From: Thermoleptolyngbya sichuanensis A183
GTDB taxonomy: Bacteria > Cyanobacteriota > Cyanobacteriia > Elainellales > Elainellaceae
DNA length: 64,000 bases
NCBI RefSeq assembly: GCF_013177315.1
Contig: NZ_CP053661.1
Span: forward strand, 1,984,001 to 2,048,000
Reading direction: 5' to 3'
Position numbers and translations under genes: made by a program. Shown here in pieces: positions 36,268 through 46,105 of this stretch; position 1 is the first letter of the stretch, and each line of letters begins with the position of its first letter. Under the pieces are notes generated by a model. It saw nothing but the letters and a program-made list of their open reading frames with translations. It had not been told where the DNA came from and searched no databases.

Positions 36268-38124
36268 ATGCCGACCCTTTTGAAGCTGTTTGGCAACATC
36301 CGCAAACCACTCACCCAGGCTCTAACCCAGCCTCTAACCCAGCCTCGTCCCCGTCGCATCTGGGGGCTGGTCGCTCTGCTTGGCGGACTGACGATGGGCT
36401 GCACGGTTGCGCCTGCGAACGCCTGGTGGCTGGCGTGGGTGGCGCTGGCTCCGCTGTGGGTCATAGTGAGGAGAAATTCTGGGTGGGGCGATCGCGCTTC
36501 TTCATCCGATTCCCCGCAATCCCCCTTGATAACGAGGACGTTTCGGTGGGGCGATTCCCGTCAAGATTTCTTCGCGAATTGCGCGTTGCTCCCGATCCTC
36601 TGGGGCATGGGCTACCACGGTCTAGCCCTCTCCTGGATCGTGGATCTGCACCCGCTGACCTGGATGGGGATTCCCTGGCTGGGCAGCGTGGCGATCGCCC
36701 TCTTCGCCTGGGTGTTCATTACCCTCTGGGGCGCAGCCATCCCCCTAGTCTGGAGTTTGGGTTTTTCCCTTGCCGCTCGCTTGTTTCGCCCCACGCTCCC
36801 ATCCGCCCACCCGCCTACCCGCCCACTTTTCCTGATTCTGACTGGAACTGCCCTCTGGTGCGCCACCGAAACCCTCTGGAGCCATAGCCCGCTCTACTGG
36901 ACCTCCCTAGCGCTGACCCAAAGCCCCCACAACCTGCCAATTTTGCATCTGGGGCAACTGTCTGGCCCGACAGCGGTGACGGCGGCGATCGTGGCGGTGA
37001 ACGGGCTGCTGGCAGAAAGCTTTTTGGCGTGGCGCACTCGTCCGCAGCGTGTGTCGGCAGAACCGGAGCGCAATTCGCAAAGCGCCCCCAACGGGAATCA
37101 CCCGCCGCTTCCAGGTTCCCCATCAAGCGCGAGTCGGTATCTAGCGCTGGCGCTGGCGCTGCTGGCGACGACGCATCTGGGCGGCTGGGTGCTGCTGCGG
37201 CAACCGCTGGCAGATCAGGACAACCAAGCGCTGACGGTGGGGCTGGTGCAGGGCAATGTGCCAACGCGGATCAAGCTGTTTGAAACGGGCGAACGGCTGG
37301 CGCTAGAACGCTATACCCAGGGCTACAACGCGCTGGCGGATGCAGGCGTAGATCTGGTGGTGATGCCGGAGGGGGCGTTTCCCTGGGTGTGGGTGGGCAC
37401 GGCGCAGCAGGCGCGACATCCCCTCTACCAGGCAGTGCTGGCGCGGGGCGTTCCGGCGATTGTCGGCACGGTCGGCTGGCAAGAACGCCGCATGACTCAA
37501 AGCCTGTTTGCCCTCGCTCCCAATGGCGAGATTGCCGGACACTACGACAAAGTGAAGCTAGTGCCCCTGGGCGAATACATTCCCTTTGAGGAGGTGCTGG
37601 GGCGCGTAGTGGGGCGGCTGTCGCTCATCCAGGGTTCGATGCATCCAGGGCACTTGGAGCAGCGGTTTGATACACCAGTGGGACGGGCGATCGCCGCCAT
37701 TTGCTATGAATCTGCCTTCAGCTACTTATTTCGGCAGCAGGCGGCGGCGGGCGGCGAGTTTATCCTGACTGCCTCCAACAACGACCCCTACCCCCGCCGC
37801 ATGATGCTGCAACACAAGGCCCAGGACGTGATGCGGGCGATTGAGAGCGATCGCTGGGCTGTGCGCGTCACCAACACGGGCCTGTCTGGCATCGTCAACC
37901 CGCACGGAGAAACGGTCTGGCTGTCGGGGGATCAAACGCTGGAAACCCACGCTGCCTCGATCTATCGCCGCCGGAGCAAAACGCCCTACGTCCGCTGGGG
38001 CGACTGGCTGCTGGTGCTGTTGGCAGGGCTGAGCGTGATTCGTGAAGCGATCCCTACGGGAATTCCTCTTATTGCTTCTTGGCTTCGTAGGTCACGAAAT
38101 TCCCCAAAACCCCCACCGTCTTGA
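36268..38124 (+). CDS. lnt: Apolipoprotein N-acyltransferase
   Basis: The product has 618 residues from ATG 36268, longer than the usual 500-540 because of an N-terminal tail and a Ser/Pro-rich insertion near residues 70-100. Membrane helices fill the first half. The nitrilase-like periplasmic domain follows, with the expected triad Glu368 (VMPEGAFPW), Lys428 (HYDKVKLVPLGEYIP) and Cys479 (ICYESAFSY). It transfers the third acyl chain to the N-terminal cysteine of lipoproteins, such as the sugar-binding lipoprotein nearby. No ribosome-binding site is clear at 36268. Its 3' end overlaps the convergent DUF4359 gene by 56 bp. Confidence 0.9.
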   Translation: MPTLLKLFGNIRKPLTQALTQPLTQPRPRRIWGLVALLGGLTMGCTVAPANAWWLAWVALAPLWVIVRRNSGWGDRASSSDSPQSPLITRTFRWGDSRQDFFANCALLPILWGMGYHGLALSWIVDLHPLTWMGIPWLGSVAIALFAWVFITLWGAAIPLVWSLGFSLAARLFRPTLPSAHPPTRPLFLILTGTALWCATETLWSHSPLYWTSLALTQSPHNLPILHLGQLSGPTAVTAAIVAVNGLLAESFLAWRTRPQRVSAEPERNSQSAPNGNHPPLPGSPSSASRYLALALALLATTHLGGWVLLRQPLADQDNQALTVGLVQGNVPTRIKLFETGERLALERYTQGYNALADAGVDLVVMPEGAFPWVWVGTAQQARHPLYQAVLARGVPAIVGTVGWQERRMTQSLFALAPNGEIAGHYDKVKLVPLGEYIPFEEVLGRVVGRLSLIQGSMHPGHLEQRFDTPVGRAIAAICYESAFSYLFRQQAAAGGEFILTASNNDPYPRRMMLQHKAQDVMRAIESDRWAVRVTNTGLSGIVNPHGETVWLSGDQTLETHAASIYRRRSKTPYVRWGDWLLVLLAGLSVIREAIPTGIPLIASWLRRSRNSPKPPPS

Positions 38125-38485
38125 AGCGATAGGCCGGCAGCAGTTGCGGCGGCAAAAAGGAGCGAATCTCCGCAGGCAGCAGCCGATGGGCAGACAGGTT
38201 CGTTTGATAGAGGCTCAGCACGCCATAGTTAGAGCGCTGCGTATTGTCGGAAATGATTTCCCGCAAATCGCCCTGGTTGTCTTCTACCAGATCCGCACAA
38301 AGGTCTTCCAGGTCGATGCCCAACACATCGGGCGCATCGGGACATACTTCCTGATTCAAATACTCGGATAGACGAGCGGTGGCATATTCATCGTAGGCCG
38401 CCTCACCCGGATTCGTCGCCGCCATGCCAATGCCCGCAGCAGCGATCGCCAGCCCGATCCAAATTCCAATCGATCCGCGCTTCAT
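38069..38485 (-). CDS. DUF4359-like exported protein
   Basis: The product has 138 residues from the ATG at 38485, which has GGAG upstream; the frame also reaches 38515. One N-terminal hydrophobic segment (about residues 5-23) acts as signal or anchor. The mature part has YDEYATARLSEYLNQEVC and a second cysteine in LEDLCADLV, fitting the DUF4359 pattern. The last 18 codons overlap the end of lnt on the opposite strand. The role is unknown. Confidence 0.75.
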   Translation of the reverse strand: MKRGSIGIWIGLAIAAAGIGMAATNPGEAAYDEYATARLSEYLNQEVCPDAPDVLGIDLEDLCADLVEDNQGDLREIISDNTQRSNYGVLSLYQTNLSAHRLLPAEIRSFLPPQLLPAYRFKTVGVLGNFVTYEAKKQ

Positions 38486-38918
38486 ACGCTCCGTTACCCA
38501 TGCGTGCCAATGCATTCCAGACCTATTTCGCTAGCCTAGCGTAGATCCCCGACTGATGCCTGTCGTCCCCATTCCAAGGATTTCAATCCCACAGGGCGAT
38601 CGCGCTGATGCCCCCACCGGGCAATTACAATTGGGCAATGACCATAGGGACGCTTGCGAGGGGCAGAGAGTTTCTAGACAGTGTTTTAGACAGTGCTTTA
38701 AAGCTTTCTGGGTCGTTGATTGCCTCGAGTCGATTCCCTTGCACCCCCCTCAACAAACAGAAACGCAATTGAGGGAAGGAGCTACGCGCTTCATCCTCAG
38801 TATCAACGATTCTCCCAGGTAGCGACGAAGGAAGCTGCCGGAAGCTTGTAGACGCTTGATTAGCAATCCAAAATCCAAAATCTCCAAAATCCAAAATCGC
38901 CCACCCTCTTCCCCCAAC
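38486..38918. other. Intergenic region with dispersed repeats
   Basis: There is no gene. It contains copy 2 of the dispersed repeat (listed) and an A-rich AATCCAAAATCC repeat (about 38866-38902) just before the ABC transporter start. Confidence 0.5.
38691..38738 (+). repeat. Dispersed repeat, copy 2
   Basis: The sequence matches 27145-27192 with about 8 differences. A partial third copy, TAGACAGTGTTTTAGACAGTG, lies immediately upstream. This copy lacks the full palindromic element present beside copy 1. Confidence 0.75.
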
Positions 38919-40667
38919 ATGGTCATCTCCCGTTTCCAACGACTGCGCCAATACCTCCGCCCCCACTGGCGACTGGCCGCAGGCGGCATTCTGGCGCTGC
39001 TCCTGGTGAATGGCATCGGGGTCTATATTCCGCTGCTGCTGCGGTCGGGCATTGACGAGCTTCAGCAAACCTTCAGCTTTGGCCGGGTGACGTTCTACGC
39101 AGGGTGGATTTTTGCCCTGGCATCAGTGATGTGGGGAATGCGGATTTTGTCGCGCATCTGGCTATTTGGCGTGGGGCGGCTGGTGGAATTTGACCTAAAG
39201 CAGCGGATTTTTAGCCACCTGCTGATGATGGAGCCGGCCTATTTTGCTGAAAATACAGTCGGCGATTTGATCAGCCGGGCCACTAGCGACGTGGACAATA
39301 TTCGGCGGCTGCTGGGGTTTGCCGTGCTGAGCTTAGCGAATACCATCTTTGCCTACACGCTGACGCTGCCTGTGATGCTGAGCATTGACGTGCGGCTGAC
39401 GGTGGTGGCGATCGCCATTTACCCGCTGATGTTTTTCCTGGTGCATCTGTTTAGCGATCGCCTGCGAAACCAGCAGCTTCAGGTGCAGCAGCGCACCTCT
39501 GACCTCAGCGATCTAATCCAAGAAGACATCAGCGGCATTGCCCTGATCAAAATCTATGCCCAAGAAGAAAACGAGCGCCAGGCTTTTGCCGAGCGCAACC
39601 AAAACTTGCTGAAGGCAAACCTGGCCCTGGCCCGCACCCGCACGACGCTGTTTCCCCTGCTGGGCGGCTTGGCGAGTATTAGCCTCTTGGTGCTGCTGGC
39701 GCTGGGGGCGGGCGAAATTGCCAGTGGGCGCATCAGCATTGGCGATTTTTTGGCGATGCTGCTGTATGTCGAGCGGCTGGTGTTTCCCACGGCGCTGCTG
39801 GGCTTCACAATCACGGCCTACCAGCGCGGCGAGGTCAGCATCGACCGGGTGGAATACATTCTGGCGGAGCAGCCCAAAATCGACGATGCGCCCGACGCGA
39901 TTCATCTGCCCCGGTCGGAGGTGCAGGGCTGGCTTTGTGCCGACCATCTCAGCTATACCTATCCGGGTGCAGTTCGGCCCGCGCTGGATGGGGTGAGCTT
40001 CAAGATTCAGCCGGGTGAAACGGTGGCAATCGTCGGCCCCATCGGCTCTGGCAAATCCACCCTGGCAAACGCCCTGCCCCGCCTGCTGGACATTGCGCCA
40101 GGACAGGTGTATCTCGACGGCTACGACATTACGCAAATTCGACTGCGAGACCTGCGGGGGGCGATCGCCTACGTGCCCCAGGAGAGCTTCCTGTTCAGCA
40201 CGACGATTAAAAACAATATTCGCTATGGCGACCCCAAAGCCGAGCAGGACGAGGTAGAGGCCTCCGCCAAGCAGTCGCAGATTCATCCAGAAATTCTCAA
40301 CTTTCCGCAGCAGTATAAAACCATCGTTGGCGAACGCGGCATCACGCTCTCTGGCGGACAGCGACAGCGCACAGCCCTAGCCCGCGCTCTGCTGATCGAT
40401 GCGCCCGTACTGATTTTGGACGATGCGCTCTCCAGCGTGGACAACCAGACCGCGACGGAAATCCTCACCAACCTGCGAGAAGGAACTCAGCGGAAGACGG
40501 TGCTGTTCATCACGCACCAGCTCTCGGCTGCCGCCCTAAGCGATCGCATCTTGGTCATGGATGGCGGGCGCATTGTGCAAGCGGGACACCATGCCGAACT
40601 CCTATCGCAACCGGGTCTATATCAGACGCTCTGGGAACAGCAAAAGCTGGAAGAAATTCTTCAATGA
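38919..40667 (+). CDS. ABC transporter, fused permease and ATPase (MdlB/MsbA type exporter half)
   Basis: The product has 582 residues from ATG 38919; upstream in-frame sequence is repeat-derived spacer. Six membrane helices occupy about residues 1-310. The ATPase domain has Walker A GPIGSGKST near residue 373, Q loop YVPQESFLFS, signature LSGGQRQR and Walker B VLILDDALSSVD with an H loop FITHQLS. It should work as a homodimer or with another half-transporter. The substrate (lipid, drug or peptide) is not deducible. No partner gene is adjacent. Confidence 0.92.
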   Translation: MVISRFQRLRQYLRPHWRLAAGGILALLLVNGIGVYIPLLLRSGIDELQQTFSFGRVTFYAGWIFALASVMWGMRILSRIWLFGVGRLVEFDLKQRIFSHLLMMEPAYFAENTVGDLISRATSDVDNIRRLLGFAVLSLANTIFAYTLTLPVMLSIDVRLTVVAIAIYPLMFFLVHLFSDRLRNQQLQVQQRTSDLSDLIQEDISGIALIKIYAQEENERQAFAERNQNLLKANLALARTRTTLFPLLGGLASISLLVLLALGAGEIASGRISIGDFLAMLLYVERLVFPTALLGFTITAYQRGEVSIDRVEYILAEQPKIDDAPDAIHLPRSEVQGWLCADHLSYTYPGAVRPALDGVSFKIQPGETVAIVGPIGSGKSTLANALPRLLDIAPGQVYLDGYDITQIRLRDLRGAIAYVPQESFLFSTTIKNNIRYGDPKAEQDEVEASAKQSQIHPEILNFPQQYKTIVGERGITLSGGQRQRTALARALLIDAPVLILDDALSSVDNQTATEILTNLREGTQRKTVLFITHQLSAAALSDRILVMDGGRIVQAGHHAELLSQPGLYQTLWEQQKLEEILQ

Positions 40668-40771
40668 AATTCTTCGATAGCGCGTCCATCAGAGCGTTCG
40701 CAGAGAATTGCAAAGGAGTTTACAATCATTAATACTTGTTAATGTATTGCCCCTTGCCTCTAGAACTCCCC

Positions 40772-41164
40772 ATGCTGAGCGAACTGCTGCCGTTCCGACT
40801 GGCGATTGACTCGACCACCGTTGCAGGCGTTGGGCTGTGGGCGCTGGCGCTATACCTCGGCTTTTCGCCCCTAAGCGACTGGGTGATGGATCAGATTAGC
40901 CGCTGGCTGAACTTCGCCGAGCGATCGCTCTACACCTCACAAGCCGAGTTTGAGCGCACCCGCGCCGCCCGCGAAGCCCAAAACAGCTTCTATGCCTCGC
41001 TGCTCAGCGTGATTCCCTTTGTGATTGCTGGTGCGGGACTGAACTATCTAAGTGACGTAAGCCTGGGGCGCAGTTGGTCGGTCAGCATGGGTATTTTGTC
41101 TGTCATTGGCGCGGCAGTGTACGAACTGGGGCGGCGCGACGGCCAGGCCTCGGACGAGGAGTAG
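40772..41164 (+). CDS. Small membrane protein of unknown function
   Basis: The product has 130 residues from ATG 40772. It has three hydrophobic segments (about 10-30, 75-95, 100-120). An amphipathic basic segment lies between the first two, containing RSLYTSQAEFERTRAAREAQNSFYASLLSVIPF. It follows the ABC transporter gene in the same direction after about 100 bp, so co-transcription is possible. I do not know the family. Confidence 0.65.
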   Translation: MLSELLPFRLAIDSTTVAGVGLWALALYLGFSPLSDWVMDQISRWLNFAERSLYTSQAEFERTRAAREAQNSFYASLLSVIPFVIAGAGLNYLSDVSLGRSWSVSMGILSVIGAAVYELGRRDGQASDEE

Positions 41165-41698
41165 GATTTGCATCGTAGCCTGAACGCTCTGATTTCGGAC
41201 GCTCTGATTTCAGACGCTTTGCGTGATGCCAGACTCTTGCACTACGCTTGACTTGAACCCAGTGCGATCGCCCTTCAGAAGATTCTCAGCATCTTACCTG
41301 TCTCCGCTCAGGGAGACATTAGGCTGGCTGCAGCTTGGCGGTTCATGCTTAAGCCGACACCTCGCTGGCTCTTGCGGCCCCTACCGGAGCGATCGCCAAT
41401 CCTCAAGCCCAGACCTGCATCTCCACTCAAATTGAAATTGCTTGTTGAAATTGCTTGAAATTGCCCAACAGTAGGTGTCTGTTCTGGACACAGGTGTGTT
41501 CAAAGCAGTCGGATATGATTTGGTGCCGTATGGCAAACGTCACTATCGGCTACGTCACGCTGGGACAATAGTCCGGCTTTCCACGGCTACATCTACTACT
41601 GTCTGCTCAGCACAGGGCGATCGCGCATCTAGTGATCCATCGCACTGTGCAACTTTCTATTCGTAAGGGAGTCTCATCCAGCAGCGTGTTTAAGCATT
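41165..41698. other. Long intergenic region, no confident gene
   Basis: Contains a double ACGCTCTGATTTC unit (about 41185-41215) and a triple GAAATTGCTT unit (about 41433-41463). A GTG-initiated frame at 41475-41666 has no protein-like pattern and is not called. Confidence 0.4.
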
Positions 41699-42295
41699 CT
41701 AGGGTTTCACCACGATTTGCTGGGTCGCTTGAATTGGCTGTCCGTTATGCATCAGCGCTTCGTGCCCGTTTGCGTTCAAGCTGACGGTAATTTCGTGGGT
41801 TCCAGGGGCGAGGCTTTCCAGGTAATACCAGTTTCCATACAGGCGGGTTATCTTCACCCCGTCAATGTACAAATGACCGTGCCCTTCCTGGAAACTGCTG
41901 GTTTGATTGACCCGCTCTGGTGCAAAGGCAAAGTTTGTCACCTGAATTTCCAAATTCCAGCCCCGACGAGCATCTGGATGAATCACCAGTTCGACCGTGG
42001 GAATGGGCTGTCCGGCAGGAATTTCCAGCATCCCGTGTTCGTGGTCATGTGCGCCCTGATGCGGGGAATGGGGCGGGTGGGCATGGGTTGAGCCTGCGTC
42101 GTGCGGTTGGCTATGCGAGTGTCCTTCGTGGGCGTAGCGCAGGGGCATGGAGGTAGAAGCGTGAATCAGACCTGTGGGAACTGCGATCGCCCCACAGCCA
42201 ACGGCAATTCCTGCAAGGATCGCTTCGCGAATCGCCCAGCCCAGTTTGAACCCCTTTCTCGTATTATCTAATCTTTTCTTACTCATCCTACTCAT
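41699..42295 (-). CDS. Histidine-rich periplasmic metal-binding protein
   Basis: The 198-residue protein has a basic N-terminus, a hydrophobic signal or anchor (about residues 20-47), then a His-rich stretch (about 56-88) with HEGHSHSQPH and HDHEHG. A beta-sandwich-like domain follows, containing GHGHLYIDGVKITRLYGNWYYLESLAPGTHEITVSLNANGHE. Such proteins usually bind copper, zinc or nickel in the periplasm. No metal transporter lies beside it. The start is ATG 42295, with a second ATG three codons later. Confidence 0.75.
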   Translation of the reverse strand: MSRMSKKRLDNTRKGFKLGWAIREAILAGIAVGCGAIAVPTGLIHASTSMPLRYAHEGHSHSQPHDAGSTHAHPPHSPHQGAHDHEHGMLEIPAGQPIPTVELVIHPDARRGWNLEIQVTNFAFAPERVNQTSSFQEGHGHLYIDGVKITRLYGNWYYLESLAPGTHEITVSLNANGHEALMHNGQPIQATQQIVVKP

Positions 42296-42355
42296 CTTTC
42301 TTGATCATCTGCATCTTGAAGGCGTGAAATGCACACGTCAAATGAATACCTGACG

Positions 42356-43294
42356 CTAGCCGATCGAAGTGTGCGATCGCCATTGTTTGAGCAACTGCAC
42401 CGCCTGCCGATAGGTATCTGGCGCAAGCTCCGGGTGTTCGCCAAAATAGCGCACCGACTCTCGCAGATCGGCGATCGCGCTGCCAGACTCACCGCGCTGC
42501 TGTCGCACCATTGCCCGCCCAAAATACGCCTCTGCATAGGTTGGATCAATGGCAATGGCCTGGTCAAAATCGCTCAGAGCCGCCACCAAGTTTCCATCAC
42601 GGTGATAGGCGCAGGCGCGGTTGAGGTAGGCGCGGGCATTGCCACTATCCAGTTGGATGGCCTGCGTCAGGTCGGCGATCGCCCCTCGCAAATCGGACAC
42701 CAGCAATTCCGCCAGCCCCCGATCGGTGTAAATTTGGGCCAGCATCTTGCGGTCTTGGGGCGGAGCCTGTCGCAGCGCCTCACCATAATCCACAATGGCC
42801 TCCCGATACGCTGCCTGCGCTACCTTTGCCAGTCCGCGATTGTATCGGGCGCGGGGGTCGTGGGGCGTGAGGCTCAGCAATTGCGTAAAGTCAGCGATCG
42901 CCTCGTCTAGGCTGCCCTGACGATAGTGCGCCAGCCCACGATTGAGATACGCTTCGGTATTGCGCGGATCGAGCCGCAGCGCTTGGGTGCAGTCGTCGAT
43001 CGCCTCGGCATACTCGCGCTGATAAATTCGCGCCAGACAGCGATCGCCATAGGCCGCTGCCAAATTTGGGTTGGCGCGGAGGGCCTCGCTGAAGGCCGCG
43101 ATCGCCGCTGGATAATCGCCCTGCCGAAACGCCGCCACCCCAGCGGTCAGGGCTGCTCGATCGGGCTGCTGGGACGCAACCTCGGCGGCGATCGCGCTGG
43201 AACCTCTACTCCACCAAAGGGTCAACATCAGCCCCAGCGCCACCAGCCCCAAAACCATACGCTGCGAAACCCGCCGAGGGTCTGGCTCCTGCAT
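42356..43294 (-). CDS. TPR-repeat membrane-anchored protein
   Basis: The product has 312 residues from the ATG at 43294, 7 bases after the petJ stop; the frame extends upstream into petJ but this start fits an operon. One membrane helix (about 12-32) is followed by about seven TPR motifs such as AAIAAFSEALRANPNLAAAYGDR and EAIADFTQLLSLTPHDPRARYNRG. TPRs bind proteins. Being in the petJ operon it could help assemble electron-transfer complexes on the lumenal side, which is inference. Confidence 0.85.
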   Translation of the reverse strand: MQEPDPRRVSQRMVLGLVALGLMLTLWWSRGSSAIAAEVASQQPDRAALTAGVAAFRQGDYPAAIAAFSEALRANPNLAAAYGDRCLARIYQREYAEAIDDCTQALRLDPRNTEAYLNRGLAHYRQGSLDEAIADFTQLLSLTPHDPRARYNRGLAKVAQAAYREAIVDYGEALRQAPPQDRKMLAQIYTDRGLAELLVSDLRGAIADLTQAIQLDSGNARAYLNRACAYHRDGNLVAALSDFDQAIAIDPTYAEAYFGRAMVRQQRGESGSAIADLRESVRYFGEHPELAPDTYRQAVQLLKQWRSHTSIG

Positions 43295-43301
43295 GGGCCA
43301 C

Positions 43302-43643
43302 CTACCAGCCCTTCTCGGCTTGATCGAGGACATAGGCAGCGACGGCGGCAATTTGCTCATCGGTCAGCCGTCCCTTAAACGCAGGCATCCCGGCTTTGCC
43401 GTTGGTTACCTGAGTCGTGATGGCGGCGACGGAATTCATGCCAAATTTTTCCAGCGCTTCTTTCTTCAAGGTTTTTTCGGCATTCACCAGGTTAATACCC
43501 CCCGCGTGGCAAGCGGCACAGTTGGCGCTAAATACCTTTGCACCCGTCGCCAAATCCGCATCAGCACGGGCAGGCAGGGCGATCGCCCCCAGCCCAATCA
43601 CCAGCGACAGCACAATCGAAAGCGCCTGCAAAATTCGTTTCAT
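43302..43643 (-). CDS. petJ: Cytochrome c6
   Basis: The 113-residue precursor has a signal peptide ending PARA, mature start at about residue 27, heme attachment CAACH at residues 42-46, and the axial methionine in [10 protein letters not shown]. It carries electrons in the thylakoid lumen from cytochrome b6f to photosystem I or cytochrome oxidase, often replacing plastocyanin when copper is low. GGAG precedes the start. It is co-transcribed with a TPR protein gene. Confidence 0.97.
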   Translation of the reverse strand: MKRILQALSIVLSLVIGLGAIALPARADADLATGAKVFSANCAACHAGGINLVNAEKTLKKEALEKFGMNSVAAITTQVTNGKAGMPAFKGRLTDEQIAAVAAYVLDQAEKGW

Positions 43644-43770
43644 CGTTGTGTTCTCCAGATATCAACCTTCTGGAGGCTTATCGTCTCGAAGTCTAGCCGC
43701 ATTGTCAAAAGACAGCCCGTCAAATCAGATCCCTTTGGCGCTTCACTAGGGACTTCAAGCCTCTCTTGCT

Positions 43771-43797
43771 CCCTTTCTCCCAAATTGGGAGAAAGGG
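43771..43797. repeat. Perfect 27-bp palindrome CCCTTTCTCCCAA/TTGGGAGAAAGGG
   Basis: Two 13-bp arms flank a single central base, and the right side continues into GTTGGGGGATGAGGG. Sequences of this type recur widely in cyanobacterial and other genomes as mobile palindromic repeats. Confidence 0.8.
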
Positions 43798-44202
43798 TTG
43801 GGGGATGAGGGCAAATCGAAAGTTACACATCGCGTTTCTCTTGCCTTTCCTCAGCGTTCAATAAGCTGGTTCTCAGTTGGAGGCGGCTGTCTAAGGGCAG
43901 CGTCTCCAAAAGTTAGTGAGCGCATCGTCCGCCCAACTCTGGCGGCGGTCTGGGTTTCTCAGGACACTCCGGATTCTAGCAAAGCCGTTTAGTTGGATTT
44001 CCGGCTCCTGCGTCAATGCTGGCGGGTGTGGCGATCGCCTCCTTTCCTGGTCAACACCAGACTGGCGGCACTATCAAACCAAGTTCATTAGCTCCTCAAG
44101 CGGGATAGGCCTTGCCTGCTCCGCTTTTTCTTAACTGCTGCGCGGGCCACCCTTCCTCAAGCCTTGCCATAGGCTGAATAGAGCCGCAGGACTAGTTAAG
44201 AC

Positions 44203-44243
44203 AAAAGGCGCAGAGATATCTACTGGATACCTTTGCGCCTTTC
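44203..44243 (-). terminator. Terminator of the ftsH gene
   Basis: On the minus strand, AAAGGCGCA and TGCGCCTTTT form a 9-bp stem with a 20-base loop, about 30 bp after the ftsH stop, ending in TTTTGTC. Confidence 0.75.
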
Positions 44244-44269
44244 CTGTTGAATCGGAACCTGAACGAGGC

Positions 44270-46105
44270 TTAGCTCTGGGTCAGCCAGGGTTGAAGACCT
44301 TCGGGGGCCTTCACCTGGGCGAGAATTGCCGCCAGCGTGCTGCCTTCCAGCACCTCCTCTTTGAGCAGGGTTTGGGTGGCAGACTCCAGCAGGTCGCGGT
44401 TGAGGCGGAGGATGTCCAGCGCCATGTCGTGGGCCTTGTCCAGCGCTTGCTTGACCTGGCGATCGATTTCGGCGGCCACCTCTGGGCTGATGGCGCGGCG
44501 AGTGCTGCCCCCATCGAGGAACTGCGCCTGGTTTTTGTCGAAGGCGATGGGGCCGAGGGTTTCGCTCATGCCGTATTGCGTGATGGCGCGTTCCGCTAGG
44601 TCGGTGGCCCGCTGGATGTCGTCGCTGGCTCCGGTAGACACCTTGCCAAAGACGATTTCTTCCGCAGAGCGCCCGCCCAGCAGCGTTGCCAACTGGCCGC
44701 GCAGTTCATCTTCAAGCAGCAAGAAGCGATCGCTCTCCGGCGTTTGCACCGTATAGCCCAGCGCCCCCAGTCCGCGGGGCACGATGGAGATCTTCGACAC
44801 CTTAGTATTTCCAGGCATCAGCGCCCCCACCAGCGCATGGCCCACTTCATGATAGGCAACGGTCTGCCGCTCCAGCGGGGTCAGCACGCGAGAGCGCTTC
44901 TCCAACCCCGCAATCACCCGCTCGATGGCTTCGTTGACATCCGCCATCAGCACGGCCTGGCGATTGTTGCGGGCGGCCATCAGCGCCGCTTCGTTGACCA
45001 AGTTGGCCAGGTCAGCCCCGGAAAAGCCTGCCGTTTGAGCGGCGATCGCCTCCAGATCCACATCCTCTCCCAGCTTCACTGGGCGGGCATGAACCTTGAG
45101 GATTTGCAGACGGCTGCTCTTGTCTGGGCGATCCACCAGCACTTGCCGATCGAAGCGGCCAGGGCGGCGCAGCGCCGGGTCAAGGATTTCTGGGCGGTTG
45201 GTGGCGGCGATCACGATCACGCCGTCGTTGCCGTCGAAGCCGTCCATTTCCGTCAGCAGTTGGTTTAGCGTCTGGTCGCGCTCGTCGTTGCCGCCGACGG
45301 GGTTGGCGCTGCGGGTTTTGCCGATGGCATCTAGCTCATCGATGAACACGATACAGGGAGCCTGACGCTTGGCGCGGTTGAACAGATCCCGCACGCGAGA
45401 CGCGCCCACGCCAACAAACACTTCCACAAACTCCGAGCCAGACATGCTGATGAAGGGCACGCCTGCTTCTCCGGCGATCGCCTTGGCCAGCAGCGTCTTG
45501 CCCGTCCCCGGCGGGCCCACTAGAAGCACACCCTTGGGAATCTTCGCCCCAATGCGGCGATACTTCTCGCCATTCGCCAAAAAGTCCACAATTTCTTGCA
45601 GTTCTTGTTTAGACTCGTCTACGCCGGCCACATCAGCAAAGGTGACCTTCCCTTTACCCGCCTGGTTATAGACGCGGGCGTTGCTTCTGCCCATGCCCAT
45701 GCCTACGCCCAGCCCGCCAAAGCCGCCGCCAAAGTTATTGCCCAAGCCACTCCCAAAACTGCTGCCAGGGGTGCTGTTGTTGGAGCCACCCCCCGCCTGA
45801 TTCAGCCTTGCCAGCCAAGCAAACATCCCCACCAGCATCCCGGTGGAAAGTAAGATACCTGCCACTAGCCCAGAGGTGTCGCCGTTGTCATCGAGCTTGG
45901 TAAAGGGTACGCCGTGGCGACGCAGCAGACCCGGCAGCGTGTCGGTCGGGCCGTTGGGAAGGGTGTAGAACTGCTCTCCACCCAATTCTGGTTTCAGCGA
46001 GTAATCAATGCGATCGCGCTTAATCACAACCCGCTGCACCTGGGATGATTTCACCTGATCGAGAAAGGTGCTGTAGGTCGAAAGGGAACGAGAATCCGGT
46101 TTCAT
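44270..46105 (-). CDS. ftsH: FtsH4-like AAA+ zinc metalloprotease lacking the first membrane helix
   Basis: The product has 611 residues from the ATG at 46105; the frame continues to 46165 without adding a membrane helix. The FtsH extracytoplasmic-type domain ([20 protein letters not shown]) begins at once, followed by a single membrane helix (about 78-100) and a Gly-rich linker with [12 protein letters not shown]. The ATPase has Walker A GPPGTGKT, Walker [11 protein letters not shown] and [23 protein letters not shown]. The protease motif is HEVGH near residue 419. The core is closest from memory to cyanobacterial FtsH4. FtsH normally has two N-terminal helices, so missing the first alters topology or targeting. 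Confidence 0.9.
   Translation of the reverse strand: MKPDSRSLSTYSTFLDQVKSSQVQRVVIKRDRIDYSLKPELGGEQFYTLPNGPTDTLPGLLRRHGVPFTKLDDNGDTSGLVAGILLSTGMLVGMFAWLARLNQAGGGSNNSTPGSSFGSGLGNNFGGGFGGLGVGMGMGRSNARVYNQAGKGKVTFADVAGVDESKQELQEIVDFLANGEKYRRIGAKIPKGVLLVGPPGTGKTLLAKAIAGEAGVPFISMSGSEFVEVFVGVGASRVRDLFNRAKRQAPCIVFIDELDAIGKTRSANPVGGNDERDQTLNQLLTEMDGFDGNDGVIVIAATNRPEILDPALRRPGRFDRQVLVDRPDKSSRLQILKVHARPVKLGEDVDLEAIAAQTAGFSGADLANLVNEAALMAARNNRQAVLMADVNEAIERVIAGLEKRSRVLTPLERQTVAYHEVGHALVGALMPGNTKVSKISIVPRGLGALGYTVQTPESDRFLLLEDELRGQLATLLGGRSAEEIVFGKVSTGASDDIQRATDLAERAITQYGMSETLGPIAFDKNQAQFLDGGSTRRAISPEVAAEIDRQVKQALDKAHDMALDILRLNRDLLESATQTLLKEEVLEGSTLAAILAQVKAPEGLQPWLTQS

Larger units (their letters stand above)
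43644..44269. other. Long intergenic region with palindromic repeat
   Basis: There is no gene that I can support. It contains the 27-bp palindrome (listed) and the ftsH terminator (listed). Confidence 0.5.
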
